In this document: piece after piece, positions 37,153 through 45,683 of the stretch | Layout of the letters: every line of letters begins with the position of its first letter | How positions within the stretch are numbered: position 1 is the first letter of the stretch | NCBI GenBank assembly: GCA_028875185.1 | Contig: JAPPFH010000119.1 | Span: forward strand, 1-64,000 | Direction of reading: 5' to 3' | From: Chloroflexota bacterium | Lineage (GTDB): Bacteria > Chloroflexota > Anaerolineae > Aggregatilineales > Phototrophicaceae | DNA length: 64,000 nucleotides | Program-made: the position numbers and the translations under genes | Notes under the pieces: model-generated | What the model was told of the DNA's origin: nothing | The model's database searches: none | Seen by the model: the letters and a program-made list of their open reading frames with translations, nothing else

Positions 37153-38013
37153 ATGTTAATCAATATGAAGGACCTGCTGGCCGTTGCCCGCGCGAACAAG
37201 TTTGCCGTGCCGGCCTACAACATCAGCAGCAACATGCTGCTTAGCGGCGCGATAGAGGCGGCGGAGGAAGCGCGCGCGCCAGTCATCATCGCCATCCATC
37301 CCGACGAGTTGGCTTTTGTGGGGACGGCTTTCGTCAAGATGGCGCTTGAACTGGCGCATGAAGCCACGGTTCCGGTCGTGATCCACCTCGATCATGGCTC
37401 GTCGCTGGAGCAAGTGATGGGCGCCATTCGCGCCGGCTTTACGTCCGTCATGATGGACAAATCGATGCTGCCGCTGGAAGACAATATCGCCGCCTGCAAG
37501 GAGATAACCGCCTTGGCGCACGCGGTAAATGTGTCTGTTGAGGGCGAATTAGGCACCATTGGCGAGCTTGATGAAGAGGCGGAAGCGGGCGCGGACGAGG
37601 TCGTTTTCGTCGAACCGGATCAGGTGAAGATGTTTGTTGACGCGACCGATGTCGATACGTTGGCGGTGGCGATCGGCACTTCGCATGGCTTGTATCCGAA
37701 GGACATGAAGCCGGAGATTCGTCTGGATCTGCTGCGCGACATCAGCGAGAAAGTAGAAATTCCGCTGGTGCTGCATGGCGGCTCGGGCAATCCGGACGCG
37801 GAAATCGCGCAGGCGGTCGCGCTAGGCATTTGCAAGATCAATATCTCCGCCGATATGAAGAACGCGTTTTATCAGAAAGCGCGCGAGGTCTTGCAGAATC
37901 CGATTTTGCGCGAACCGAGCAGCATCTATCCCGCTTGCATTGAGGCGATGAAGGTCGTCTGCCGTCAGAAATTCGACCTGTTCAGCACGACGGGCAAAGC
38001 GGCGCTCTATTAG
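37153..38013 (+). CDS. Class II ketose-bisphosphate aldolase
   Basis: This zinc-dependent aldolase (FbaA/GatY/KbaY group) cleaves a ketohexose bisphosphate to glyceraldehyde-3-phosphate and dihydroxyacetone phosphate. The 286 residues show FAVPAYNISS, the metal-site HLDHGSS, SVEGELGTIG, the His of GTSHGLYP, the phosphate-binding LHGGSG, and NISADM where relatives often have NVDTD. The substrate (fructose or tagatose bisphosphate, or an analogue) cannot be fixed. It lies between the sugar permeases and the ADP-dependent-type kinase, so it probably acts on the phosphorylated product of the imported sugar. Confidence 0.88.
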   Translation: MLINMKDLLAVARANKFAVPAYNISSNMLLSGAIEAAEEARAPVIIAIHPDELAFVGTAFVKMALELAHEATVPVVIHLDHGSSLEQVMGAIRAGFTSVMMDKSMLPLEDNIAACKEITALAHAVNVSVEGELGTIGELDEEAEAGADEVVFVEPDQVKMFVDATDVDTLAVAIGTSHGLYPKDMKPEIRLDLLRDISEKVEIPLVLHGGSGNPDAEIAQAVALGICKINISADMKNAFYQKAREVLQNPILREPSSIYPACIEAMKVVCRQKFDLFSTTGKAALY

Positions 38014-38075
38014 CGGCTTCCGCAGCGCGCCTGCGGTGCGAACTTGATACGTAGAGACCGCGTGAGTTTCAAGGT

Positions 38076-39260
38076 GTGAGCGAGCAAATCGCGCTCGGCT
38101 TCTGCAATAATGTCGATTATGAGATCGTGTGGGATAGCGCGGTTTTAGACGAACTCGTCGTCCGCTACCAAATCGAAGCCGATGAACCCAATGCGCGCGC
38201 GCCGATTCAATCAGAGCGCGACCTGATTGTCTCGATGTTGGGATATATGAAGGCGGGTGAAGGCGGCGAGCGGTTCGTTGCCAGTTCAGCGATTATTGAG
38301 AAATTCGCCGCGCGCTTTGAGAAGAAGATCACGCTCGGGGGCACATCGGTCCGCGCCGCCATCGCCATGCAAAAGCTGGGCCATACCGCGGCTCTGCACC
38401 TGATTACGCAGAATGAGCAGGTTCGCCGCCTCGTACCACGCGAAAATCCCTTTGTGTGCAGCAACGAAAGCGACACCCTTTATCCGCATCTGATCGTGCA
38501 ATTCGGGGTGGGAGACCGGGTATGCGCCGGCGCGATTGACATCCGCGCTCGCCAGTCTAATCGACTCATTTACCACTGCAACACCGATAGAATCGCGATG
38601 AGAATCAATCCGGACTTCGCCGACCTGGTATCTGGCGCGCAAGCGCTTCTGATATCGGGCTTCAACGCAATGCAGGACAAGCGTCTGCTGGCGGATCGAC
38701 TGGCCACCGTGTCACAACTACTGGACAGTCTCCCAGTCGCGGCGACGGTATTTTTTGAAGACGGCGGTTATTATGACCCCGCGTTTCGGCAAGTAATTTA
38801 TCGCGCGCTTGCGCGGCGGATCAGTGTTTACAGCATGAATGAAGATGAGATGCAGGCGCATCTCGCGCGCAAGGTGGCGCTGCAGGACGCGGGGCAAGCG
38901 CGGGCTGCGCTGGCGGATTTGCGCCGAATTATCCCGGCCGAGACAATCGTACTGCATACGGGGAATTGGGCGCTTGCCCAGGGAGAAGGCGCAAGCCGCT
39001 ACCGAAGCGCCCTCCATGCGGGCGTCACCATGGCGACGACGCGATTTCGCTATGGCGACGAATTCACAGTGGCGAACTACCGAGAAATCGAAAGCAGGCC
39101 GCCGAGCGACGATAACCGAGCTTTCGCCCGCGCAATTGAATCGACAGCGGGGGGCGCGTTCTGCTGTGTGCCGGTGGCTGAAGTTGAGCAGGCGAATGGC
39201 ACGACGATTGGCTTGGGCGATGCCTTCGTCGGTGGATTCTTGCCGGCTTTGCTAACATAG
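38076..39260 (+). CDS. ADP-dependent glucokinase/phosphofructokinase-family sugar kinase
   Basis: The 394-residue product resembles the ADP-dependent glucokinase/phosphofructokinase family (ribokinase fold). It has an N-terminal GFCNNVDYEI, GGTSVRAAIAMQKLG, the substrate-domain motif LLISGFNAMQD and the catalytic GXGD motif in IGLGDAFVGGFL near the C-terminus. Family members are best known from archaea and use ADP as phosphate donor; whether this one uses ADP or ATP cannot be told by eye. The GTG at 38076 is the only sensible start, with AAGGT very close upstream. Following the transporter and aldolase, it probably phosphorylates the imported sugar or its monophosphate. Confidence 0.78.
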   Translation: MSEQIALGFCNNVDYEIVWDSAVLDELVVRYQIEADEPNARAPIQSERDLIVSMLGYMKAGEGGERFVASSAIIEKFAARFEKKITLGGTSVRAAIAMQKLGHTAALHLITQNEQVRRLVPRENPFVCSNESDTLYPHLIVQFGVGDRVCAGAIDIRARQSNRLIYHCNTDRIAMRINPDFADLVSGAQALLISGFNAMQDKRLLADRLATVSQLLDSLPVAATVFFEDGGYYDPAFRQVIYRALARRISVYSMNEDEMQAHLARKVALQDAGQARAALADLRRIIPAETIVLHTGNWALAQGEGASRYRSALHAGVTMATTRFRYGDEFTVANYREIESRPPSDDNRAFARAIESTAGGAFCCVPVAEVEQANGTTIGLGDAFVGGFLPALLT

Positions 39261-39274
39261 CGGCGGACGCGATC

Positions 39275-41143
39275 TCAGAAATTGCGCCCGCGCCTGCGCG
39301 CATCGCCGACGCGCTGGGTAACGCCAAGGGAATCGAGATGTTCCAAAAGGGCGATGGCATATTTGCGCGAACTGCCAAACTTGTCGCGAAGGGTCTTGGC
39401 GTCGATCTCACCAGAGTCGCTGATGTGGCGCCGGATTTCGGCGACGAGCCGCTCGTAGCTTTCGACGGCGAAGGCGATATTGTCGTTGACATTAACGATA
39501 CGCCGCAAGTCGCTTAAGGCGCGCACAGCATCTTCACCGGCGATTTGATTGAGCTCGGCGATACCCGGCGGCGAATACGGGTCGGCTTCAAGCGCTTGCA
39601 TAACACGCGCAACCTTCCGCTTCTGGTCGTCGGTGAAGCGGATCGTGTGCTCGCGCAGACGAACGAAGTCGAATTCGAGCGCCAGCCGATCTTCGCCTGC
39701 AATCAGCGCGTCAAACAGGCTCGGTTTAATGTTCAGCCGGCTACGAATCTCGGGGCGCCGCATACCCAGCCGCAGCGGATTCGCCTGATGGTAGCGGCTC
39801 AGCAAGGACACAATATTGTGGTAAAGCTGCCCCCAAGATTGTGCCGCCCAGTAAAGTTTCGAATCGAATTCTATGATCAAGCCGCCGCTCTGCGCCTCGT
39901 CGAGGGCGGACGAGAGTTCGTCATCATTGAAGCCAAGCTTCCGCTGCAGCTCGCTGAGTTTCTGGGGCGCATCGCCCTTGGCAGCCAGCGCCAGCCGCTC
40001 GCCCGGCGACCCGCGCAAGCGCAGCTCGAGCTCACTGATGATCTGCGGCTGAAATCGCTTTAGGCGGCGCCCCGGATGGGCATTGACAATGAGGCCGCCG
40101 CCGATAGTCTCGGCGGGCGAGGGATAGCGCAGGATGAAGCGATCGCCGCGTGACATAGGCAAGGAATCGCGCAGGCGCAATTGCAGCCAGCCGCAGCCGC
40201 CGGGCGGCAGGGTATCCGCGTCAAGCAGACGGACGTTGGCAATTGATTCGGCGGCGCCGGAGAAGATCTTAACTTCGGCATTGTGCGCCAGCGGCCGCGC
40301 GATATCGCCCAACTGCGTGAAATGGGCGTCGGCGAGCCGGGTTGGGCTCATCTGGCCCGGATGCGTTAAGACATCGCCGCGCTGGATATCGGCGCTGCTG
40401 AGGCCGGCGATGTTCACCGCGACGCGGCTGCCGGGCAAAGCCGTTTCAAGGTCGCGCTGGTAGCTTTGAAGCCCGCGGACGCGACCGGCAATTCCAGCAG
40501 GCTGCAATTCAATGTTATCGCCAACGGAGAGCGTTCCGCTGGATAGCGTGCCGGTAACCACAGCGCCGAAGCCGCTAACGACAAAGACGCGGTCGATTGG
40601 CAAACGCGGCTGGCGGAAATTGACGCGCAATGGAAGTTCAGCGAGCGCCAGCCGCAGCGCCTCAACCAGCTGATCCAAGCCTGCGCCAGTCTGCGCTGAA
40701 ACGGCAACAAGAGGGAGCGCGCCTAGCTGCCATTCGGCGAGGAGATCTTCGACCTCGAGCTTGACCAGTTCAATCCATTCGGGATCGTCAATGAGATCTA
40801 TCTTGCTGAGCACGACGATGATGTTCTGGATATCCAGCAAATGCAGGATGGCGAGATGCTCACGGGTCTGTGGCATGATGCCTTCGTCCGCGGCGATGAC
40901 GAGCAGGGCGGCGTCGATCCCGCCGACGCCGGCCAGCATATTCTCGATGAAGTCGCGGTGGCCTGGCACATCAACGATGCCGATTGTTTCGCCCTTTGGC
41001 AGATCGAGCCAAGCGAAACCGAGATCGATGGTCATCTGGCGGCTCTGCTCTTCAGCGAGCCGATCGGGGTTGATGCCGCTCAGCGCTTCAACCAGCGTTG
41101 ACTTGCCATGATCCACATGCCCGGCAGTCCCAATGACGCGCAT
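39275..41143 (-). CDS. selB: Selenocysteine-specific elongation factor SelB
   Basis: SelB is the GTPase that brings Sec-tRNA-Sec to UGA codons marked by a SECIS element. The GTPase domain carries GHVDHGKST (G1), the switch region with TIDLGFAWLDLP (G2), DVPGH (G3) and SKID (G4). Domains II-III and then a winged-helix C-terminal region (ending VTQRVGDARRRGRNF) that binds the SECIS complete the 622-residue chain. The ATG at 41143 is three bases after the upstream gene's stop; a TTG one codon earlier is possible. No selA, selD or tRNA-Sec gene is in the window, so these must lie elsewhere. Confidence 0.95.
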   Translation of the reverse strand: MRVIGTAGHVDHGKSTLVEALSGINPDRLAEEQSRQMTIDLGFAWLDLPKGETIGIVDVPGHRDFIENMLAGVGGIDAALLVIAADEGIMPQTREHLAILHLLDIQNIIVVLSKIDLIDDPEWIELVKLEVEDLLAEWQLGALPLVAVSAQTGAGLDQLVEALRLALAELPLRVNFRQPRLPIDRVFVVSGFGAVVTGTLSSGTLSVGDNIELQPAGIAGRVRGLQSYQRDLETALPGSRVAVNIAGLSSADIQRGDVLTHPGQMSPTRLADAHFTQLGDIARPLAHNAEVKIFSGAAESIANVRLLDADTLPPGGCGWLQLRLRDSLPMSRGDRFILRYPSPAETIGGGLIVNAHPGRRLKRFQPQIISELELRLRGSPGERLALAAKGDAPQKLSELQRKLGFNDDELSSALDEAQSGGLIIEFDSKLYWAAQSWGQLYHNIVSLLSRYHQANPLRLGMRRPEIRSRLNIKPSLFDALIAGEDRLALEFDFVRLREHTIRFTDDQKRKVARVMQALEADPYSPPGIAELNQIAGEDAVRALSDLRRIVNVNDNIAFAVESYERLVAEIRRHISDSGEIDAKTLRDKFGSSRKYAIALLEHLDSLGVTQRVGDARRRGRNF

Positions 41144-41146
41144 CAA

Positions 41147-42370
41147 TCAGGCGTCGCCCAGGCGGTCAACGGTGAAGCGAGTATTGGCGTTGAACCCGTC
41201 GGTTGTGTCATTGACATCGTATTCGTGTAGCATCGCCTGATAACGCTCGCGATAAAGTTCGGCGCGGGCGCGTTCGAGGCGCCAAAGCCGTTCAAGATTG
41301 CTGCGCAAGCCTGGAAGCGCGCCCTCGACATCATCAATGCGCTTGATGAAGTTTGAGAATTCGCGGTCGTGATTGCGCCAGACCTCATCGCTTGATAGCG
41401 TCAATTGCTTCCAGCGCTTTTGGTCTTCATCGCGCCAGTCGTTCCACTCTTCGCGGAAGCGCTCTTCGCTAAGCCGCTGCATCTCGGAGGACTCGCCGAT
41501 GCGCCGCTCTAGCCGATCGCCAATGCGATTAAAGTCATCAACGATGCGTTTCATTTCGCGATAAGCTTGCGCCCAGACTTCGAATCGCTCGATGTTTTTT
41601 TGCAATTCTTCGTCGTGAACGCCGAACCGTTTCGTGAGCTCTGCCAGCTGCTGGTCGCGCTGTTGAACCATAAGCTGCTGCTGATCGATGAATTGCTGGA
41701 TCTGGTCGCGGCGTTCACGGTCGAGATTGTTGAAATCCTGGATTCGGCGTTCGTTCCGGACGGCCAGGTCTTCAAGGAGCGCCAATTTGGGTTGCTGGCT
41801 ATCGACAGATCGCTTGAACTCGGGCATTTCGGTTTCGAGCTCCGCCAGCCGCCGGGCGTCAGTGCGCCGCTGTTCTTCAAGGAAGCTGAGGCGCCGGTCG
41901 GGACCTTCGAGTTTTTTTGTGAGGTCGTCAACTTCCTGGTTTAGCAGGCGCATTGCGTTGGTCAGGCGATCGCCTTCGGTCTGTACGTCGCTGATGTTGG
42001 TGAGCTGCCGTTCCAGACGGTCGGCTTTTTCGCCCAACTCCGCCACCGCGCGCTGGATATTTTCGCGCTGCAGCTCCAGGCGCCGTTCAGCTTCGCGCTC
42101 GGCGGTGAGGCGGCGGGCTTCGGCATTTTCCAGCATTTGCTCCATATCCTGGCGCACCTGCTCAATGATGTCATGTTCCCTGTTGGCTGGCAGCACTTCA
42201 TGTTTAATCATGGCTTGGTCGGATTCCACCGTATTGACGCGGCGCTGCATGGTATCGACCGAATCCGATTGCAGGGCGACGCGTTCCTCCAGCGTGGCGA
42301 TAAGCGCCTTGTCACGGCGGCGTTCCTCATCCAGCCATTCAATCATGCTGGCAATTTGATTGATTTCCAT
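41147..42370 (-). CDS. Coiled-coil protein, upstream of selB
   Basis: A 407-residue protein that is almost wholly coiled coil, with heptad patterns from about residue 15 to 380 and no transmembrane segment or signal peptide. It is rich in Glu, Arg and Gln and resembles the rod of SMC-like proteins in composition only. There is no Walker motif. The frame stays open 27 codons upstream, but the ATG at 42370 follows GGAGATGAGG, the better ribosome site. It ends three bases before selB, so the two are probably translationally coupled. I know of no functional link to selenocysteine incorporation; the pairing is an observation. Confidence 0.8.
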   Translation of the reverse strand: MEINQIASMIEWLDEERRRDKALIATLEERVALQSDSVDTMQRRVNTVESDQAMIKHEVLPANREHDIIEQVRQDMEQMLENAEARRLTAEREAERRLELQRENIQRAVAELGEKADRLERQLTNISDVQTEGDRLTNAMRLLNQEVDDLTKKLEGPDRRLSFLEEQRRTDARRLAELETEMPEFKRSVDSQQPKLALLEDLAVRNERRIQDFNNLDRERRDQIQQFIDQQQLMVQQRDQQLAELTKRFGVHDEELQKNIERFEVWAQAYREMKRIVDDFNRIGDRLERRIGESSEMQRLSEERFREEWNDWRDEDQKRWKQLTLSSDEVWRNHDREFSNFIKRIDDVEGALPGLRSNLERLWRLERARAELYRERYQAMLHEYDVNDTTDGFNANTRFTVDRLGDA

Positions 42371-42467
42371 TGCCTCATCTCCGATCGCCACCGCCCGGTG
42401 GGAAAGATTACGGATTAAGGCGATTATAACAGTTACCTTAGTCCGCTTCAATCATAGCGCGTTTGGG

Positions 42468-42708
42468 GTGTGGTGAATTTCATTGATAGCGCGACAAACC
42501 CTCATCCCCGAAGGTCTATGTCTACGCGACCCGGCCCCTTGCCGTAGTGCAGTGTCTACGCGCACCCCACAAGGAAGGAAGGGGAGTCTTTCAAGCGCTT
42601 TGGCAATATGTAAGCCCCTCCCTCATTTTGCGCCGCGTAGACACAGGCGGTCGGGGAGGGGTTTGGGGTGGGGGCAAAGCAGCGAGTATCCAGCAAATTC
42701 ACCACTCC
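42468..42708. repeat. MITE-like dispersed repeat, copy 3 (241 bp)
   Basis: The longest copy of the family, in the same orientation as copy 1. The left terminus GTGTGGTGAAT (42468-42478) and right terminus ATTCACCACTCC (42697-42708) form an inverted repeat. The extra length over copy 1 is explained by three insertions bearing the short module: GGTCTATGTCTACGCGACC (42513-42531), GTAGTGCAGTGTCTACGCGC (42544-42563) and CGCCGCGTAGACACAGGCGG (42631-42650). The right terminus lies one base from the -35 box of the his operon promoter. The ORFs inside are repeat sequence. Confidence 0.85.
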
Positions 42709-42709
42709 C

Positions 42710-42738
42710 TTGACAGGCGGATGTCGCAAACGTATACT
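42710..42738 (+). promoter_or_regulatory. his operon promoter
   Basis: TTGACA (42710-42715, a consensus -35) is followed by a 17-base spacer and TATACT (42733-42738, a one-mismatch -10). Transcription would start near 42745, upstream of the His-rich leader peptide. The -35 box immediately adjoins the right terminus of the MITE-like repeat. Confidence 0.85.
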
Positions 42739-42766
42739 CCCTCATCATGTAGAAAGGTTTCGCGTC

Positions 42767-42832
42767 GTGGAATCCGTTCGCGCCCATCATCACCATAGTC
42801 TAAGTCTTGCCAGAGCGATGGGCGGCGCTTAG
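42767..42832 (+). CDS. hisL: His-rich leader peptide of the his operon
   Basis: A 21-codon reading frame opens with GTG after AGAAAGG (42751-42757, spacing 9) and reads MESVRAHHHHSLSLARAMGGA. Four successive His codons (CAT CAT CAC CAT, 42785-42796) lie in the middle. It sits between the his promoter and a terminator hairpin that precedes hisH, which is the arrangement of classical his attenuation. Ribosome stalling at the His codons during histidine shortage would block formation of the terminator. The AGCG/CGCT pair around 42814-42829 could form part of a pause structure. It is too short for routine gene calling. Confidence 0.82.
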   Translation: MESVRAHHHHSLSLARAMGGA

Positions 42833-42857
42833 TTTCTTCACGTCACCAATTCTGAAT

Positions 42858-42888
42858 GCCCTGCCTCGCTCATTTGCGGGGCTTTTTT
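42858..42888 (+). terminator. his attenuator terminator
   Basis: GCCCTGC (42858-42864) pairs with GCGGGGC (42876-42882), with one G-U pair and an 11-base loop, and six T residues (42883-42888) follow. It stands 16 bases before the hisH start codon and 25 bases after the leader peptide stop. A GGGC at 42820-42823 could compete for the 5' arm as part of an antiterminator. Confidence 0.78.
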
Positions 42889-42904
42889 GTGCAAAGGAGT
42901 CGCG

Positions 42905-43513
42905 ATGCTCGCTGTTATTGATTATGGCGCGGGAAATCTGCGAAGCGTCTTGCATGCGCTGAAACACCTAAGCGTCGCTGATATGCGGCTTGTTCAGCGG
43001 CCCGATCAGCTTCAGGGGGCGGAGAAAATCATCTTGCCCGGCGTTGGCGCATTCGGCGCGTGCATGGCGCAGATGCGCAAACAAGATCTGGTCGAGCCCT
43101 TAAGGGACGCGCTGGCGGCTGGCGTGCCTTATTTGGGAATCTGCGTCGGCATGCAGATGCTGTTCGAGCTTGGCGAAGAGATGGGAGAGCACGCGGGCTT
43201 AGGCATTCTCGGCGGCCGAGTAGTTCGTTTTCCACACTTCGCCGATCGCAAGGTGCCGCATATGGGTTGGAATCAGCTTAATATCCGCCGGAAATCCGAC
43301 TTGTTGCATGGCTTGGGCAAGGAAAACTTCGTCTATTTTGTCCACAGTTATTATTGCGCGCCGACAGACGGCGATATCGTGGTGGCATCGGTGGAATACG
43401 GAGTTGAGTTTGCCGCTTTCGTGCAGTCGGGCAACATTTATGGTGTTCAGTTTCATCCGGAGAAGAGCCAGAATATCGGGTTGCGAATCCTGTCGAATTT
43501 CTTGCGGATTTAG
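42905..43513 (+). CDS. hisH: Imidazole glycerol phosphate synthase glutaminase subunit HisH
   Basis: HisH releases ammonia from glutamine and passes it to HisF for imidazole ring formation. The 202 residues contain VIDYGAGNLRSV, LPGVGAFG, the nucleophile Cys in GICVGMQ (usually GICLGMQ) and the catalytic His/Glu in VQFHPEKSQ. The ATG at 42905 follows AAGGAG; the frame extends six codons upstream to a TTG inside the terminator, which is not used. It is the first structural gene of hisHAFIE, directly after the attenuator. Confidence 0.95.
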   Translation: MLAVIDYGAGNLRSVLHALKHLSVADMRLVQRPDQLQGAEKIILPGVGAFGACMAQMRKQDLVEPLRDALAAGVPYLGICVGMQMLFELGEEMGEHAGLGILGGRVVRFPHFADRKVPHMGWNQLNIRRKSDLLHGLGKENFVYFVHSYYCAPTDGDIVVASVEYGVEFAAFVQSGNIYGVQFHPEKSQNIGLRILSNFLRI

Positions 43514-43522
43514 GAGCGAGCA

Positions 43523-44245
43523 ATGATCATCTATCCAGCTATAGACCTGCGGGGCGGCAAGGTGGTTCGGCTTCGCGAGGGCGATAGAGAGCGGCAGACG
43601 GTATTCAGCGACGATCCGCTTGCGACGGCGAAGTCTTGGATTGAACAAGGCGCAACCTGGATTCACATGGTCAATCTGGACGGCGCCTTTGACGGCGACA
43701 ATGAAAGTCTGGGCATCTTGGAGCAGGTGGCGAAGCTGGAAGTCCACGTTCAATATACGGGCGGCTTGCGTGATTTAGCAGCCCTCAAGCGGGCTCGGGA
43801 TACCGGCGCTAGCCGAATGGTAATCGGAACGATGGCGGTGCGGGAACCGGCCAGCGTTGCCGATGCGGTAGCGCGATTTGGAGAAGAGGCGATTTGTGTG
43901 GCGCTAGATTCCAAAGATGGCATGGTTGTATCACACGGCTGGACTGAATCTTCCGCGCATAAACCGGTGGACCTGGGCGCGCGGCTGTTCCGGTATGGCG
44001 CCAGGCACGCGCTGTATACCGATGTCAGACGCGATGGGGCGCTGAGCGGCGTGAATATTGACGATACTGTCGAATTGGCGCGGGCTACTGGTTTAGGCGT
44101 AATTGCATCGGGCGGCGTCAGTCAGCTTTCGGAGATTGAACAGCTGGCGCGAAGCGGCGCCATCGCAGGCGCGGTCATCGGCATGGCGCTTTACCAGAAT
44201 CGATTCACGCTGACGGAAGCGCTGCGAGCAGCGGGAGGCGCTTGA
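43523..44245 (+). CDS. hisA: Phosphoribosylformimino-5-aminoimidazole carboxamide ribotide isomerase HisA
   Basis: HisA catalyses the Amadori rearrangement of ProFAR to PRFAR. The 240-residue (beta/alpha)8 barrel begins [16 protein letters not shown] and has the catalytic Asp near the N-terminus (AIDLR). Later come QYTGGLRDL, the second catalytic Asp in [12 protein letters not shown], and the phosphate motifs IASGGVSQ and VIGMALY. It lies 9 bases after hisH with RBS GGAG(CGAGC). The 3' end is 2 bases from the hisF start. Confidence 0.95.
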   Translation: MIIYPAIDLRGGKVVRLREGDRERQTVFSDDPLATAKSWIEQGATWIHMVNLDGAFDGDNESLGILEQVAKLEVHVQYTGGLRDLAALKRARDTGASRMVIGTMAVREPASVADAVARFGEEAICVALDSKDGMVVSHGWTESSAHKPVDLGARLFRYGARHALYTDVRRDGALSGVNIDDTVELARATGLGVIASGGVSQLSEIEQLARSGAIAGAVIGMALYQNRFTLTEALRAAGGA

Positions 44246-44247
44246 GA

Positions 44248-45030
44248 ATGTTGGCGAAGCGAATCATACCTTGTTTGGATGTTCTGGAAGGCAGGGTGGT
44301 CAAGGGCGTTAATTTTGTCAATCTGCGCGATGCTGGCGACCCGGTAGAGCAAGCGATGATTTACGATCGCGAAGGCGCGGACGAGCTGGTCTTTCTCGAT
44401 ATCACGGCATCGCATGAAGCGCGCGCGACTATGCTGGAGATGGTCCGGCGGGTAGCGGACAGCATATTTATACCATACTGCGTCGGCGGCGGGATTCGAA
44501 CAATTGCGGACATCCGCGAGACCCTGCTCGCGGGCGCGGACAAAGTCTCGATTAATAGCGCGGCGGTCCGCGATCCGGAGTTGATATCAGCGGGCGCCTG
44601 GGGCTTTGGCAGCCAATGCATCGTAGTCGCCATTGATCCGCGCCGGGTTGACGGCCGGTGGGTGGTGCATATCAACGGCGGGCGGATTCCCACGGACAAA
44701 GAGGCGGTGTCTTGGGCGAAGGAAGTGGAAGACCGCGGCGCCGGCGAGATACTGTTGACGAGCATGGACAAAGACGGCACCAAATCCGGTTACGATATTG
44801 AGATGACGCAGGCGGTCGCCGATGCCGTCTCGATACCGGTGATCGCGTCCGGGGGCGCTGGCAGCGAGGAGCACTTTCGCGAAGCTCTGCAAGAAGGCGG
44901 CGCTGACGCCGCGCTGGCCGCGAGCCTGTTTCACTTCAATGAATTGCGTGTTGCCGATCTGAAGCGCTATCTAAACGATCGCGGTGTGCCCATACGCCTG
45001 ACCGGATGGGAGGCTCATGATGACGCTTGA
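44248..45030 (+). CDS. hisF: Imidazole glycerol phosphate synthase cyclase subunit HisF
   Basis: HisF uses ammonia from HisH to convert PRFAR to imidazole glycerol phosphate and AICAR. AICAR is a substrate of PurH, encoded earlier in this window. The 260-residue barrel shows [11 protein letters not shown] (catalytic Asp11), [39 protein letters not shown] and VIASGGAG. The ATG at 44248 follows GGGAGG and lies two bases after the hisA stop. Its 3' end overlaps hisI by 14 bases. Confidence 0.95.
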   Translation: MLAKRIIPCLDVLEGRVVKGVNFVNLRDAGDPVEQAMIYDREGADELVFLDITASHEARATMLEMVRRVADSIFIPYCVGGGIRTIADIRETLLAGADKVSINSAAVRDPELISAGAWGFGSQCIVVAIDPRRVDGRWVVHINGGRIPTDKEAVSWAKEVEDRGAGEILLTSMDKDGTKSGYDIEMTQAVADAVSIPVIASGGAGSEEHFREALQEGGADAALAASLFHFNELRVADLKRYLNDRGVPIRLTGWEAHDDA

Positions 45031-45379
45031 AGCGGCAGCCATAGAAGCTATCAAATGGAATGAGCAAGGTCTGATCCCAGCGATCGCGCAGAACGCGCAA
45101 AGTCGCGAGGTGCTTATGCTGGGCTTCATGAATGCCGAGTCGCTTAAACGAACGCTCGATGTGGGGCAGGCGGTGTTCTGGAGCCGGCAACGTGGCAAGC
45201 TATGGCGCAAAGGCGAGACATCGGGCAACACCCTGGCAATAAGAGAAATACGAATAGACTGCGACGCCGATGCGCTGCTGCTGCTGGTTGAGCCGGCGGG
45301 GCCAACCTGCCACACCAATGCCGAAAGCTGCTTCTTTCGCCGGTTTGAAGAGTTCATCGCCGAGCCGAAGCGATATTGA
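45017..45379 (+). CDS. hisI: Phosphoribosyl-AMP cyclohydrolase HisI
   Basis: HisI opens the adenine ring of PR-AMP to give ProFAR. The 120-residue zinc enzyme carries [11 protein letters not shown], the [17 protein letters not shown] core, the metal-binding DCDADALLL and a C-terminal [13 protein letters not shown] with the zinc-ligand Cys residues. The start ATG overlaps hisF by 14 bases in a different frame. HisE follows as a separate gene, not fused. Confidence 0.95.
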   Translation: MMTLEAAAIEAIKWNEQGLIPAIAQNAQSREVLMLGFMNAESLKRTLDVGQAVFWSRQRGKLWRKGETSGNTLAIREIRIDCDADALLLLVEPAGPTCHTNAESCFFRRFEEFIAEPKRY

Positions 45380-45391
45380 CCGGGGGTAGAC

Positions 45392-45679
45392 GTGGACGAT
45401 ATGCTGGATCAGTTAGAAGCGATAATCCGAGATCGACGCAGCAATCCGGTGGCGGGGAGTTATACCAGCCTGCTTTTTGCGGAGGGGCGCGAAAGGATTG
45501 CGCAGAAGGTCGGCGAAGAAGCGGTCGAGGTTTTGGTCGCCGCTTTGAGCCAGAGCCGGGAGGCGCAACTGGATGAACTGGCTGATCTGATTTATCACCT
45601 GCTGGCGCTGATGGTTGACTGCGATTTGTCGCTTGACGACGTCAGGCGACGACTGCGGGAACGCCATCAAGCGCGCTGA
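45392..45679 (+). CDS. hisE: Phosphoribosyl-ATP pyrophosphatase HisE
   Basis: HisE removes pyrophosphate from PR-ATP, one step before HisI. The 95-residue all-helical MazG-like domain contains SYTSLLFAEG, QKVGEEAVEVLVAAL (the metal-binding EExxE helix) and DELADLIYHLLALM with its acidic pair. I start at the GTG at 45392 after GGGGG; an ATG three codons later is equally possible. It is the last gene of hisHAFIE. hisG, hisD, hisC and hisB are not in the window. Confidence 0.93.
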   Translation: MDDMLDQLEAIIRDRRSNPVAGSYTSLLFAEGRERIAQKVGEEAVEVLVAALSQSREAQLDELADLIYHLLALMVDCDLSLDDVRRRLRERHQAR

Positions 45680-45683
45680 ATAC

